Below, piece by piece: positions 32,688-41,476 of a stretch of DNA of 64,000 nucleotides (the stretch's first letter is position 1; each line of letters opens with the position of its first letter). Made by a program: the position numbers and the translations under genes. Below the pieces are notes generated by a model, which worked only from the letters and a program-made list of their open reading frames with translations, was not told where the DNA came from and made no database searches. Source of the stretch: Erythrobacter longus (lineage in GTDB: Bacteria; Pseudomonadota; Alphaproteobacteria; Sphingomonadales; Sphingomonadaceae); the NCBI RefSeq assembly GCF_000715015.1, contig NZ_JMIW01000005.1, positions 124,001 to 188,000 on the forward strand, read 5' to 3'.

Positions 32688-33149
32688 ATGGTCGGCATGA
32701 CCGGTTCTAATCAAGCTCGCAGCTTAGCGTTGCTCATTCCTGCTGGCCTTTTGGGCGGCGCTTACATTTCGCAATACGTCTTTGGTCTTTACCCGTGCGA
32801 GATGTGCTGGTGGCAGCGTTATCCCCATTTCGCCGCTCTTGGCTTTGGCCTTGCCGCCTTCGCCCTCCAGCCCTCGCGGGTCTGGGTCGCATTGGCAGGG
32901 CTCGCTATCATCACATCGGGCCTGATCGGCGGGTTTCACGCAGGCGTCGAATATGGTTGGTGGGAAGGCATCACAGGATGTTCGACCTTGCCATCGGAAA
33001 TTGACGTGATGGACATCAACGCCGCCCCAATCGTACGGTGTGATGTGGCGCCGTGGGACCTGTTTGGCATATCGCTTGCCGGGTGGAATTTCCTGATTTC
33101 TTGTATCGGCGGTGCGGCTGTTGTGGCTTTGGCTGCGTATAAGAAGTAG
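32688..33149 (+). CDS. Disulfide bond formation protein B (DsbB family)
   Basis: 153 aa with four hydrophobic segments (about 10-30, 40-58, 64-84, 128-148). The first cysteine pair is in PCEMCWWQRYPHF and the second is GCSTLP...VRCDVAP, the pattern of DsbB: the first pair passes electrons to quinone, and the second reoxidises DsbA. It lies 38 bp after ctpA. A dsbA partner is not in the window. ATG 32688 is used, although MTGSNQ three codons on is possible. Confidence 0.93.
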   Translation: MVGMTGSNQARSLALLIPAGLLGGAYISQYVFGLYPCEMCWWQRYPHFAALGFGLAAFALQPSRVWVALAGLAIITSGLIGGFHAGVEYGWWEGITGCSTLPSEIDVMDINAAPIVRCDVAPWDLFGISLAGWNFLISCIGGAAVVALAAYKK

Positions 33150-33180
33150 CATTACATACAGTATGTTTTGGAGATGACCT

Positions 33181-33702
33181 ATGGAACGCGATGAACTGCA
33201 CCGTATGATCCGCGTCGATCAGGCCGGCGAATTTGGCGCAACGCGCATTTACGAAGGCCAGCTTGCGGTCATGGGTGACCGTGGCCCGCATTCCGCTGAA
33301 ATCCGCCACATGGCTGAACAAGAGAAGGTTCACCGCGAGAAATTCGACGCACTCATGGCAGAGCGCGGGGTTCGCCCGACCGCCTTGCACCCGCTTTGGT
33401 CGATGGCGGGATATGCGCTTGGTGCGGGCACCGCGCTGCTTGGGCCAGAGGCGGCGATGGCGTGCACTGCAGCGGTCGAAGAGGAAATCGACAAGCATTA
33501 TTCCGAGCAATTGGACCGGCTCGCCGAAACCAATTGCGAGCCCGAACTTGCCGAGATGATCGACAAATTTCGCGAGGAAGAGCGCGAGCATCGCGATGCA
33601 GCCTTGGCGCATGGGGCAGAGCAGGCCCCTGCCTATCCGTTGCTCTCGGGCGCTATCCGCCTTGGTTGCAAGATCGCCATCAAGGTGAGCGAGCGGGTCT
33701 AA
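33181..33702 (+). CDS. coq7: 2-nonaprenyl-3-methyl-6-methoxy-1,4-benzoquinol hydroxylase (COQ7/UbiM-like di-iron)
   Basis: 173 aa. The di-iron ligands of the COQ7 ferritin-like fold can be seen in DQAGEFGATRIY, EQEKVHREKF, EEEIDKHYSEQL and EEEREHRDAAL. COQ7 hydroxylates demethoxyubiquinone in ubiquinone synthesis. The ATG at 33181 has GGAGATGACCT ahead. It lies 31 bp after the dsbB gene, so they are probably co-transcribed, which fits since DsbB uses ubiquinone. Confidence 0.95.
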   Translation: MERDELHRMIRVDQAGEFGATRIYEGQLAVMGDRGPHSAEIRHMAEQEKVHREKFDALMAERGVRPTALHPLWSMAGYALGAGTALLGPEAAMACTAAVEEEIDKHYSEQLDRLAETNCEPELAEMIDKFREEEREHRDAALAHGAEQAPAYPLLSGAIRLGCKIAIKVSERV

Positions 33703-33774
33703 AACCCCTTCAGTCGCGGTTCAGCGGGTGCTATCTATTGCGAACAGCGAATTTCGTCCCCGATAGGAACCACC

Positions 33775-34386
33775 ATGTCCAAGCTCTTGCGCCTCGCCTT
33801 CATCGCCCCCTTCGCAGCGGCCACCGCAATCGCTGCCGCCGTCCCTGCAACAGCGCAGGATCAGGCCGGCGACCGCGTCAACATGGTCATCGCCTACAGC
33901 GAAGACGAATGCCCCGAGCAGACTGCCGAAAACGAGATCGTGGTGTGCCAGATCGTGGTCGAAGCCGACCGCTATCGCATCCCGTCGACCTTGCGCACAA
34001 GCAATTCGCCAGAAAACATCACTCAGGCGCAGCAGTTTGAAAAAGTGCGTTACATCGGTGAATTCGGCGCATTTTCTTGCAGCCCAGCAGGCGCAGGCGG
34101 TTTCACCGGCTGCACGCAGCAGTTCATTGATGCCGCCTATGCTGAGAAAGACAAAGCCGAAGGCATCCGTTTTGGTCAGCTGATCGAACAAGCCCGGCAG
34201 GAGCGTCTTTCAACCATCGACGGCGATGCCGCCGCAGAACAGGGCCGCGTTGAGCAAATTGAGCGCGAATATCTCGAGCGGCTCGAACGTGAACGCAGCG
34301 CCGCGCTTCCGGGTGAAGGCCCAGATGAGCAGGCCGATGAACAGGACCTGCCCGACCCCGAAGCATCCGAGGACGGCCCCAACTAA
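33775..34386 (+). CDS. Exported hypothetical protein with acidic tail
   Basis: 203 aa. A signal peptide (LRLAFIAPFAAATAIAAAV, cut near ATAQ) is followed by a globular region with four cysteines (SEDECPEQ, VVCQIVV, FSCSP, GCTQQF) that could form disulfides in the periplasm. From about 140 it is highly charged, with a helical stretch QIEREYLERLERERS and a Glu/Asp/Pro tail. AGGAACCACC lies before the ATG. I do not recognise a family. It is last of the plus-strand run and converges on the epimerase gene 26 bp away. Confidence 0.75.
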   Translation: MSKLLRLAFIAPFAAATAIAAAVPATAQDQAGDRVNMVIAYSEDECPEQTAENEIVVCQIVVEADRYRIPSTLRTSNSPENITQAQQFEKVRYIGEFGAFSCSPAGAGGFTGCTQQFIDAAYAEKDKAEGIRFGQLIEQARQERLSTIDGDAAAEQGRVEQIEREYLERLERERSAALPGEGPDEQADEQDLPDPEASEDGPN

Positions 34387-34412
34387 GGGTCTGTGTTGGG
34401 GGTATTTACCCC

Positions 34413-35426
34413 TTAAACCTGATAGTAATCGCGGTACCACGCCACAAATCTGGCGATGCCTTCGCGCACATCCGTTTTGGGTGTGTAGCCCGTAAGCTCT
34501 TTCAAAAGCGTCGCATCCGCCCATGTGGCAGGCACATCGCCTTTTTGCATCGGCAGGAAATTGCGGATCGCCTCGCGCCCGCATTCCGCCTCAATCGCGT
34601 CAACGAAATCGGTAAGCTTCACCGTGTCGCTGTTCCCGATATTGACCACGCGATAGGGCGCGGCGGGTGATAGCGAATCCCATTCGGGAATATCTTCAGG
34701 CGTTTCCGGGCGCTCAGGCCTCGCGTCGATCAGCAGGCGAATACCGCGCACCAGATCCGTCACATAGGTGAAGTCGCGGTGCATCTCGCCATGGTTGTAA
34801 ATGTCGATCGGCTCGCCGTTCAAAATGCCGCGCGTAAACTTGAACAAGGCCATGTCCGGGCGTCCCCACGGGCCATAAACCGTGAAGAAACGGAACATCG
34901 TGGTCGGCAGGTTCCAGAGGTGGGCATAGGAGTGCCCCATCGCCTCATTCGCCTTTTTCGTGGCGGCATAAAAGGTCAGCTGGTGATCGCTTTTTTGCTG
35001 TTCATGGAACGGCATATCGGTGTTCGCGCCGTAGGCCGAGCTGGTGGAAGCCATCAGCAGATGCTCCACCTCCAATTCGCGCGCGCATTCCATCACGTTG
35101 AACGTGCCCACCAGATTGGCGTCGAGATAGGCGCGCGGGTTTTCAAGGCTGTACCTGACGCCCGCTTGCCCTGCGAGATGCACGATCACATCGGGTTTTT
35201 CTTCCATGGCGAGAGCATGGAGCGTCTCCATATTCTCCAGCATTCCGACTTTGCAGGTGAAGTTCGCATTTTGCAGCAGCATTTGATGCCGCCGCTCTTT
35301 CAATGCGACCTCGTAATAATCTGTCATCCCGTCATAGCCAACGACGCGAAAGCCCTCATCCAGGAGCAATTGCGAGAGGTGATAGCCGATAAACCCGGCT
35401 GATCCCGTGACGAGGACTGTTCGCAT
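34413..35426 (-). CDS. NAD-dependent epimerase/dehydratase (UDP-glucuronate epimerase type)
   Basis: 337 aa from the ATG at 35424-35426. An extended short-chain reductase: the NAD motif VTGSAGFIGYHLSQLL, catalytic YAATK (FYAATKKANEAMGH), and VYGPWGRPDMAL, which with FTRGILNGEPIDIYN matches UDP-glucuronic acid 4-epimerases involved in surface polysaccharides. Its ATG overlaps the stop codon of fabI by one base, so it is likely made with FabI. No other polysaccharide gene is nearby, so its pathway is not clear. Confidence 0.93.
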   Translation of the reverse strand: MRTVLVTGSAGFIGYHLSQLLLDEGFRVVGYDGMTDYYEVALKERRHQMLLQNANFTCKVGMLENMETLHALAMEEKPDVIVHLAGQAGVRYSLENPRAYLDANLVGTFNVMECARELEVEHLLMASTSSAYGANTDMPFHEQQKSDHQLTFYAATKKANEAMGHSYAHLWNLPTTMFRFFTVYGPWGRPDMALFKFTRGILNGEPIDIYNHGEMHRDFTYVTDLVRGIRLLIDARPERPETPEDIPEWDSLSPAAPYRVVNIGNSDTVKLTDFVDAIEAECGREAIRNFLPMQKGDVPATWADATLLKELTGYTPKTDVREGIARFVAWYRDYYQV

Positions 35427-36232
35427 CAATCCACCGAGATATCGGGCGCGTCGACCTGCTTCATGCCCACCGTGTGATAGCCGCTATCGACGTGGTGCAC
35501 CTCGCCGGTGACCCCGCTGGAGAGGTTTGAGAGCAGGTAAAGCCCCGAACCGCCCACATCTTCCAAAGTGGTCGTGCGGCGCAGCGGCGAGTTCAGCTCG
35601 TTCCATTTGAGGATATAGCGGAAATCGCCAATCCCGCTCGCCGCGAGCGTTTTAACAGGCCCTGCGCTGATTGCATTCACGCGGATATTGCGGGGACCAA
35701 GGTCATTGGCAAGATACATGACGCTCGTCTCAAGCGCCGCTTTGGCAACGCCCATCACATTGTAATGCGGCATGTATTTCTCGGCGCCATAATAGGTTAG
35801 CGTGAGGATGGAGCCGCCTTCTTCAGGCATCAATTCCGCTGCGCGCTTGGTCACAGCGACAAGCGAATATGCCGAGATGTTCATCGTCATCAGGAAATTA
35901 TCGAGGCTGGTATCAAGATATTTTCCGCGCAGCTCGTTCTTGTCAGAAAAGCCGATCGCGTGGACCACGAAATCCAATGTGCCCCAGCGCTCTTTGATGG
36001 CGTCAAACCCTGCATCGAGCGACTCCATGGATGACACATCGCATTCAAAGGTGAAATCGCTGCCGAGCTTTTCCGCCAGAGGCTTCACCCGCTTGGCCAA
36101 AGCATCACCTTGATAGGAGAAAGCGAGCTCGGCGCCGTGTTCGGCAAGCTGTTTCGCAATGCCCCAGGCCAGCGACTTATCGTTGGCAAGGCCCATGATG
36201 AGACCCCTCTTGCCTTCCATGAGTTTGGTCAT
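35426..36232 (-). CDS. fabI: Enoyl-[acyl-carrier-protein] reductase (NADH)
   Basis: 268 aa. Short-chain reductase with RGLIMGLANDKSLAWGIAKQ at the N-terminus, and the FabI active-site pattern Y-x6-K in YNVMGVAKAAL with the preceding TYYGAEKYMP. It carries out the last reduction in each round of fatty-acid elongation. The C-terminal part includes AISAGPVKTLAASGI, the substrate-loop region of FabI. It starts within the end of the YihY gene (ATGA-type overlap at 36229-36232) and its end overlaps the epimerase start, giving a tightly coupled three-gene unit. Confidence 0.96.
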   Translation of the reverse strand: MTKLMEGKRGLIMGLANDKSLAWGIAKQLAEHGAELAFSYQGDALAKRVKPLAEKLGSDFTFECDVSSMESLDAGFDAIKERWGTLDFVVHAIGFSDKNELRGKYLDTSLDNFLMTMNISAYSLVAVTKRAAELMPEEGGSILTLTYYGAEKYMPHYNVMGVAKAALETSVMYLANDLGPRNIRVNAISAGPVKTLAASGIGDFRYILKWNELNSPLRRTTTLEDVGGSGLYLLSNLSSGVTGEVHHVDSGYHTVGMKQVDAPDISVD

Positions 36233-37278
36233 GCCGCGGTTTCCTCTTCGATAGTTTCATGTGTCTGCTGCTCGTTCTCTGGCTCTGCCAGTGCAGCGTT
36301 CAATTCTGCCCCGATAACGAGCCCGAGCCCAACGAGCCAGAAAAAGAACAAGGCGATGATGATCCCCGCCATGCTGCCATAGATCAAGTCATAGGTGAAA
36401 ACGCCGCGCAAAATGGGGGGCATGGCGGCGGTGACGCCCAGCCACCAGATGGCGGTAAAGGCAGGCCCGGGCCATTTGGGAAAGGCTTTGCTGCGGTAGG
36501 TTGAAGGCGTCAGGGTGAAGAACAGCAGGTACAGCGACACGCCAAGGCCAAGCGCTGGTACAATGCGCGAGATCCGCAGTTCGCCCACCGTTTCGGAAAA
36601 TTCCGGAAGAAAGCTCAAGATCATCTGCTGCATCGTCCCGATCAGAACGCTTGCAAAAAGCGACACCATCAACACCACGACTGCTGCGAGAATAAGCGCG
36701 GCTGAAAACAGGCGCGATTTCCAAAAGGCGAGCATGGGCCGTGTTCCATATGCGCGGCGCAAGATTTCGCGGATCGTTTCCACCAGATTGGACACCGTCC
36801 AAAGCGCAACCCCTGCGCCCAGCCATAAGAGCCAGCCTTGCGGCGCATCGACGATCTCTTCTGCGACCGGCCCGATGGCGCTGCCAACTGTTGGCGGCAT
36901 GGCCTCAAGGACGGCCGTGACCAGCTCCAATGCCTGTTCGCGCCCTCCGACAAGCTCAAACAAGGCGGCACCGATAATGAAGAACGGAAAGATCGCCAGC
37001 ATGGAAAGATAGGCGAGGTTTCCGGCATGGATAAAGCCGTCCTGCCACGTCCCCACCAAGGTGCGGCGCACCGTTTCAAACGCTCTTGTGCCGGGGCCAA
37101 TGTGGTGAGCGATAAAGCCAAAGAGGCCGGGTTGAGGGGCAACGGGCGCGCCCAAAGCGGAAAACTGCACAGGTTGTGTTTGCGCTCTTAACCGCCGCGC
37201 CTCTGGTGAAAGCGAGCGGATTTCCATACCCAGATGGGCTTTTTCCAAAGCTTGGGGAGGCGGGGGGTGTTGGTTCAA
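36229..37278 (-). CDS. YihY/BrkB family inner-membrane protein
   Basis: 349 aa from a TTG at 37278; ATG at 37227 (332 aa) is equally possible. Six hydrophobic segments are visible in about 95-330, with the family motifs NLAYLSMLAIFPFFII, EIVDAPQGWLLWLGAG and FTAIWWLGVTAAMPPILRG. YihY proteins are multi-pass membrane proteins once misnamed RNase BN, and their function is uncertain. It is 24 bp downstream of dnaJ and overlaps fabI by 4 bp, so the four genes dnaJ-yihY-fabI-epimerase probably form one operon. Confidence 0.92.
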   Translation of the reverse strand: MNQHPPPPQALEKAHLGMEIRSLSPEARRLRAQTQPVQFSALGAPVAPQPGLFGFIAHHIGPGTRAFETVRRTLVGTWQDGFIHAGNLAYLSMLAIFPFFIIGAALFELVGGREQALELVTAVLEAMPPTVGSAIGPVAEEIVDAPQGWLLWLGAGVALWTVSNLVETIREILRRAYGTRPMLAFWKSRLFSAALILAAVVVLMVSLFASVLIGTMQQMILSFLPEFSETVGELRISRIVPALGLGVSLYLLFFTLTPSTYRSKAFPKWPGPAFTAIWWLGVTAAMPPILRGVFTYDLIYGSMAGIIIALFFFWLVGLGLVIGAELNAALAEPENEQQTHETIEEETAA

Positions 37279-37302
37279 GTTTCCGCTCGCTCGGCCTCTG
37301 GC

Positions 37303-38313
37303 TTAGAGCCCGAACCTTTCGCGAGGCTTGGCCGGGTCTTTCCAGTCGCCAAGCTTCTCTTTGAGGCCGTCCAGATCCTTGGGCATTTGAATCTCCAACG
37401 TCACCAATTGGTCACCGCGCGCAGGCTTATCGCCTTTGCTCGATTTCTTGGTCCAGCCTTTGCCGGTAAGGCGCATCACCGTACCGCCATTGGCGCCCGG
37501 CTTGAGCGTCAGCATCACCGGCCCATCGACCGTGGGGCATTTGACCTTGCCACCGTTCACTGCCTCATCAAGAGTGATGGGCAAATCCATCCGGATATTG
37601 TCGCCATCGCGACGGAAGAACGGGTGCGCGGCGACTTCGACCATGACAATGCCGTCACCATAACCGCCGGGTCCTGCGTGCCCCTTGCCCTTAAGGCGCA
37701 TTTGCGTGCCGTCTTCGACCCCTGCGGGCAGTTTCAGGCTGATCGCTTTGCCATCGGCCAAAGTGATGCGTTGGTCCTGACCAGAGGCTGCGTCCACGAA
37801 GGGGACGGCGAGGCGATATTGAATGTCTGCACCCTTTTTGGGTGGGGGCGCTGCCCGCCCGCGGGCGCCAAAACCGCCTCCCCCAAAACCACCACGCGGT
37901 GGGGGTTGGGCTGTTCGATTGCGCCCGCCGCCAAAAAGGCCTTCGAACAGATCGCCCAAATCCATGTCGTCTGTGTCAAAGCCCTGAAATTCGGAATCGC
38001 GAAAACCGCCGCCGCGCTGGGCTCCGCCGCCATATCCGCCACCGGGACCTCTGGGCCGACCGCCGCCCATCCCTGCAAAGGGGTTTAGCGGATTGCCCTC
38101 CGCGTCAATTTCGCCGCGATCAAATTGCGCGCGTTTATCCTTGTCCGACAAAAGGTCATAGGCCTTGGTCGCATCCGAGAACTTCTCGGCCGCCTTGGGA
38201 TTGTCCTTGTTCTTGTCAGGGTGCAGTTCCTTGGCAAGCTTGCGATAGGCGCTCTTGACCTCTTTTTCAGAAGCCGTGCGGGCAATGCCAAGGGTGGAAT
38301 AAGGATCGCGCAT
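37303..38313 (-). CDS. DnaJ/CbpA-type J-domain co-chaperone
   Basis: 336 aa from the ATG at 38311-38313. The J domain (1-68) has the HPD motif in ELHPDKNKDN. A Gly-rich stretch (about 85-120 and 145-165) follows, then the C-terminal substrate domains (GADIQYRLAVPF, LPAGVEDGTQMRLKGKGH). The zinc-finger CxxCxGxG repeats are missing, so it is a class B J-protein like CbpA and not canonical DnaJ. It stimulates DnaK. The start is only 6 bp from the left end of the 270-bp inverted-repeat element upstream, which therefore occupies the place of its promoter. Confidence 0.94.
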   Translation of the reverse strand: MRDPYSTLGIARTASEKEVKSAYRKLAKELHPDKNKDNPKAAEKFSDATKAYDLLSDKDKRAQFDRGEIDAEGNPLNPFAGMGGGRPRGPGGGYGGGAQRGGGFRDSEFQGFDTDDMDLGDLFEGLFGGGRNRTAQPPPRGGFGGGGFGARGRAAPPPKKGADIQYRLAVPFVDAASGQDQRITLADGKAISLKLPAGVEDGTQMRLKGKGHAGPGGYGDGIVMVEVAAHPFFRRDGDNIRMDLPITLDEAVNGGKVKCPTVDGPVMLTLKPGANGGTVMRLTGKGWTKKSSKGDKPARGDQLVTLEIQMPKDLDGLKEKLGDWKDPAKPRERFGL

Positions 38314-38318
38314 GGTGT

Positions 38319-38588
38319 TAGGACACCTGGGCACAGTCCGTGCGGATCACGGTTTGAGCCCAAATTTGTTCTCGTGAGGCGCTGGCGCACAGGAAGTGCA
38401 CCGTACTTTCAAGCGTCGGCAACGATGCGAGGGCGGATTTGGGCCAAACCCCTCCGGGGCCTGCCGAGCAATCGCCAGCTAAGCGTCGCTCGTCCTTGAA
38501 TATGCTCTGCATGTCCTTGCGTCCTCGCTCCTCTATCCGGCGATTGCTCGGCAGGCCGTGACCGCACGGACTGTGCCCAGGTGTCCTA
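38319..38588. mobile_element. 270-bp nested inverted-repeat element flanked by TA (MITE-like or structured RNA)
   Basis: The terminal arms TAGGACACCTGGGCACAGTC... (38319-38352) and its complement (38556-38588) match over 33-34 bp with one extra base. Immediately inside the right arm, GGCGATTGCTCGGCAGGCC (38539-38557) is an exact inverse complement of 38458-38476. So one continuous right arm of 50 bp pairs with two left segments separated by about 105 bp. That insert has its own stem, GCCCAAAT (38358-38365) with ATTTGGGC (38437-38444). No gene of plausible length is inside. TA occurs at both outer ends, as for TA-duplicating elements. The remaining 238 bp to pdxH hold only the pdxH leader. Confidence 0.75.
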
Positions 38589-38773
38589 GCTAGGTGAGGC
38601 AGTGGAGAGGTGCAAGCACCTAACGCCGATTGCGGGTGTAGGGAATATCTTTCCTACTGCGCCTCTAAGCCTTATCGCGCGCCGTATGTCTGTAAAACGC
38701 ATCCCTTTTGCACCGCTTCACCGCACCAGTTTAGAGGGCCAGATCGGGCACAAAGATTTTTTGCCTCTGAACA

Positions 38774-38800
38774 GTGTGTCAAGTGTGTCAAAATCGTCAA
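38774..38800 (+). repeat. Three 9-bp direct repeats upstream of pdxH
   Basis: GTGTGTCAA, GTGTGTCAA and AATCGTCAA are contiguous (38774-38800), ending 26 bp before the pdxH ATG. The spacing of a little under one helical turn suits a direct-repeat operator. No matching regulator is known to me. Confidence 0.5.
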
Positions 38801-38826
38801 TAAACGTCTGATAAGGAACTCTTTTC

Positions 38827-39483
38827 ATGATTAACCCCAACACGCTCAAAGAAGCGCAATTGGCAGACAGCGTGATCCCTTCAGGCGCCGATCCTTATGC
38901 ATTGTTTGACGAGTGGTTTGCCGAGGCGAAGACAAGCGAGATCAACGATCCCAACGCCATGGCATTGGCCACCGCGAGCGCTTCGGGAATGCCATCGGTG
39001 CGCATGGTGCTGTTGAAAGGGCATGGACCGGAAGAGAGTGAGACCGGCGGCTTCACCTTCTTCACCAATGCGCAAAGCCGCAAAGGGGGCGAAATCCTCG
39101 CCAATATGCAGGCCAGCCTGCTGTTCCACTGGAAAAGCCTGCGCCGCCAAATCCGCATCGAGGGGCCTTTGGAAGAGGTGACACAAGCACGCGCGGACGA
39201 ATACTTTCATTCAAGGCCCTTCAAAAGTCAGGTCGGCAGCGCGGCAAGCGACCAATCGCGTCCGATGGAAACACGGCAGGACTATCTCGACCGGGTGGAG
39301 GCGATCTGGGAAAGCCACGAAGCGGCTGGCAAAGTGCCGCGGCCATCGCACTGGACAGGCTTTACCCTGCGCCCGAGCCGCATCGAGTTCTGGATCGACC
39401 GCGACAACCGCCTGCATGATCGCCGCCAGTTTGACCGGCCACACGGTGGCGGTGATTGGGTGGACACCCTGTTGTATCCTTAA
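38827..39483 (+). CDS. pdxH: Pyridoxamine 5'-phosphate oxidase
   Basis: 218 aa. It oxidises pyridoxamine or pyridoxine 5'-phosphate to pyridoxal phosphate using FMN. FMN-contact motifs are RMVLLKGHG, FFTNAQSRKGGEI and FHWKSLRRQIRIEG; the C-terminal RIEFWIDRDNRLHDRRQF is the family signature. The ATG at 38827 follows AAGGAACTC. It is divergent from the dnaJ operon, with the inverted-repeat element between them. The PhzF-family gene follows after 15 bp. Confidence 0.96.
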   Translation: MINPNTLKEAQLADSVIPSGADPYALFDEWFAEAKTSEINDPNAMALATASASGMPSVRMVLLKGHGPEESETGGFTFFTNAQSRKGGEILANMQASLLFHWKSLRRQIRIEGPLEEVTQARADEYFHSRPFKSQVGSAASDQSRPMETRQDYLDRVEAIWESHEAAGKVPRPSHWTGFTLRPSRIEFWIDRDNRLHDRRQFDRPHGGGDWVDTLLYP

Positions 39484-39498
39484 GGTGGGGCTTTACCC

Positions 39499-40305
39499 GT
39501 GAAGAAGAGCATCCCCTATTGGCATATCGACGCCTTTAGCGCCGAACCATTCGGCGGTAATCAGGCGGCGGTTATGGTGCTGGATGAGTGGCTCGATGAC
39601 GAGGTGCTCACCAAAATCGGGGCAGAGAACAACTTTGCCGAAACCGCCTTTCTTGTGCGCGATGCGGGCGAAGAGGCCGATTGGGAACTGCGCTGGTTCA
39701 CGCCGACGTCCGAGATCCGCCTGTGCGGTCATGCGACCTTGGCAAGCGGGCATATGCTGCTGACGCGGGACGGGGGCGAGAGGGTCACCTTTCGCACGCG
39801 GAAGGCAGGCATTCTCGAAGTGCGGCGAATGGGCGAGGGCTATGAAGTCGGCCTTCCGGCAATCGAGACTGAGCCGGGCACGTTGGACGAGGCAGCGCGG
39901 CTCCTTGGCGGGAGCCCGCAAGAGATGCGTCGTAGCGAGCTTGGCTACAACCTCTTCCTCTACGAAGATGAGGCCGCGATCCGCGCGCTCGACCCTGATT
40001 TTCGCGGGCTTGCCGCATTGGGCGGCGAACTGTTCGTATGCACTGCGCCCGGCGCAGTAGGGGGAACGGGCACCGACATCGTCAGCCGTGTCTTCGTGCC
40101 AGCCTATGGCATTGACGAGGACCCCGTGACAGGCGGCGCGCATGCGGTGCTGACACCCTATTGGACGGAAAAACTGGGGCGCGACAGCTTCACAGCCTAT
40201 CAGGCAAGCGAACGCGGCGGATCGCTCACCTGCCGGATTGACGGGGAGCGCGTCTGGCTGGGCGGCCCATGCGTGACCGTGGTGAAGGGAGAGTTCTACC
40301 TCTGA
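39499..40305 (+). CDS. PhzF family isomerase/epimerase
   Basis: 268 aa with a GTG start at 39499. HIDAFSAEPFGGNQAAV, the general-acid glutamate in NNFAETAFL, IRLCGHATLASGH and DPVTGGAHAVL are the PhzF fold signatures shared with diaminopimelate epimerase. PhzF itself acts in phenazine synthesis, but most bacterial relatives have unknown substrates, and no phenazine genes are present here. It is probably co-transcribed with pdxH. Its stop abuts the stop of the convergent serine hydrolase gene directly (40305/40306), leaving no room for a terminator between them. Confidence 0.92.
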   Translation: MKKSIPYWHIDAFSAEPFGGNQAAVMVLDEWLDDEVLTKIGAENNFAETAFLVRDAGEEADWELRWFTPTSEIRLCGHATLASGHMLLTRDGGERVTFRTRKAGILEVRRMGEGYEVGLPAIETEPGTLDEAARLLGGSPQEMRRSELGYNLFLYEDEAAIRALDPDFRGLAALGGELFVCTAPGAVGGTGTDIVSRVFVPAYGIDEDPVTGGAHAVLTPYWTEKLGRDSFTAYQASERGGSLTCRIDGERVWLGGPCVTVVKGEFYL

Positions 40306-41442
40306 CTATTCAGCCGGATACAGCGCCAGCACATCGGCGGCTTCTTTGAGCATCGGTGGGCGCTCCTCACTGGTCGAATGGCCAAGCCGCACCAAGGTCA
40401 GCTTTTGATCGGGAGAGACAAGCACATATTGCCCCATATGCCCGATCAGCGAAAACAGGCTTTGCGGCGCGCGGTCGGGAAAGAGCGGGTGGGACCACTC
40501 AAGGTCAGGCTCGGGCCGGTTGAGCCAGATCTGATAGCCGTAATGCTCGGATGCAGGACTGGGCTTCAGCATCTTTGCAACCCAGCCGCTGGGCACCAAT
40601 TGCTCTCCGCTGGGCGCTTGGCCACCGCTTCGCAGAAACTCGCCAAACTTGGCATAGTCGCGCGCCGAGGCGTGCATCAGGCTCCCGCCGATCAAAGTGC
40701 CAGAGGCGTCAAATTCGGGAACCATGGAGGTCATGCCAAGCGGTCCGAAAAGCCGCTCTTGAAGATAGTCGGCCACCGCTTTGCGCCGCGTATCGGGATC
40801 ATCGCTGTCGGTGAGCGCGCGCGCGGCGATATCGGCAAGGATGACGGTGGTGTTGGACGAATACTCGAACCGTGCGCCCGGCTCATCCTCGAGCGGCTGC
40901 TCCTTCGCCCACTTCGCCATGTTGTCGCGACCATCAAGGAAGAGCATGCGCACTTCGGACGACTCATAGGGCGGATCGCCCGCCTCGGTATGGCGCAGGC
41001 CAGAGCGCATCTGAAGGAGGTGCTCCAAGGTGATGTCAGCGCGCGGATCGCCGCTTCGCTGCCAATCGGGAATGGGGGCGGGCGCCTCTTCATTCAGAAG
41101 CCCGTCGGCGACCAACATGCCGACCAGAACGGCGGTGACGGTCTTTGCCATCGACCAGCTGATAAAGCGGGTGTCGGCATCGTATCCGTCCGCATATCGC
41201 TCGGCCGCGATCTTGCCATCAGCCATCAACAGCACGGCGCGGGTCTCTCCAAGGCCTTCGGTCGTGAAGAGCTCATCCACCTGGCGGGCAAGTTGATCCT
41301 TGGGTGCGCCCGCATCATTGGAAACAGCATCCAGCGCGGCTTGAGTAAGCGGGGGCGGGGCAGCAGGCTCGGCATCCCCGCAAGCGATCAGGGCTGGCAC
41401 GAGCGTTGCGGCGGCGATAGAAGCTTTCAAACGGGCGATCAT
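40306..41442 (-). CDS. Lipoprotein serine hydrolase (beta-lactamase/class C penicillin-binding fold)
   Basis: 378 aa. N-terminal lipoprotein signal (ATLVPALIACGD, Cys about 21). The active-site S-x-x-K is SMAK (about 96) and the second motif Y-x-N is YSSN; LLQMRSGLRHTEAGDP is typical of the EstB/class C family, and HMGQ near the C-terminus stands for the KTG-type motif. Reactions in this group range from esterase to D-aminopeptidase, and a lactamase role should not be assumed. It is anchored in the membrane facing the periplasm. Its ATG overlaps the possible ATG (41441) of the divergent small gene. Confidence 0.92.
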   Translation of the reverse strand: MIARLKASIAAATLVPALIACGDAEPAAPPPLTQAALDAVSNDAGAPKDQLARQVDELFTTEGLGETRAVLLMADGKIAAERYADGYDADTRFISWSMAKTVTAVLVGMLVADGLLNEEAPAPIPDWQRSGDPRADITLEHLLQMRSGLRHTEAGDPPYESSEVRMLFLDGRDNMAKWAKEQPLEDEPGARFEYSSNTTVILADIAARALTDSDDPDTRRKAVADYLQERLFGPLGMTSMVPEFDASGTLIGGSLMHASARDYAKFGEFLRSGGQAPSGEQLVPSGWVAKMLKPSPASEHYGYQIWLNRPEPDLEWSHPLFPDRAPQSLFSLIGHMGQYVLVSPDQKLTLVRLGHSTSEERPPMLKEAADVLALYPAE

Positions 41443-41476
41443 GGCTCTTCAATCTAACAAGGATACGCGCAAAGCA

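Noticed and set aside
34384..34415. TAAGGG/CCCTTA pairing between two convergent genes as a terminator
   Set aside because: Short, with a large loop and no T run; too weak to support.
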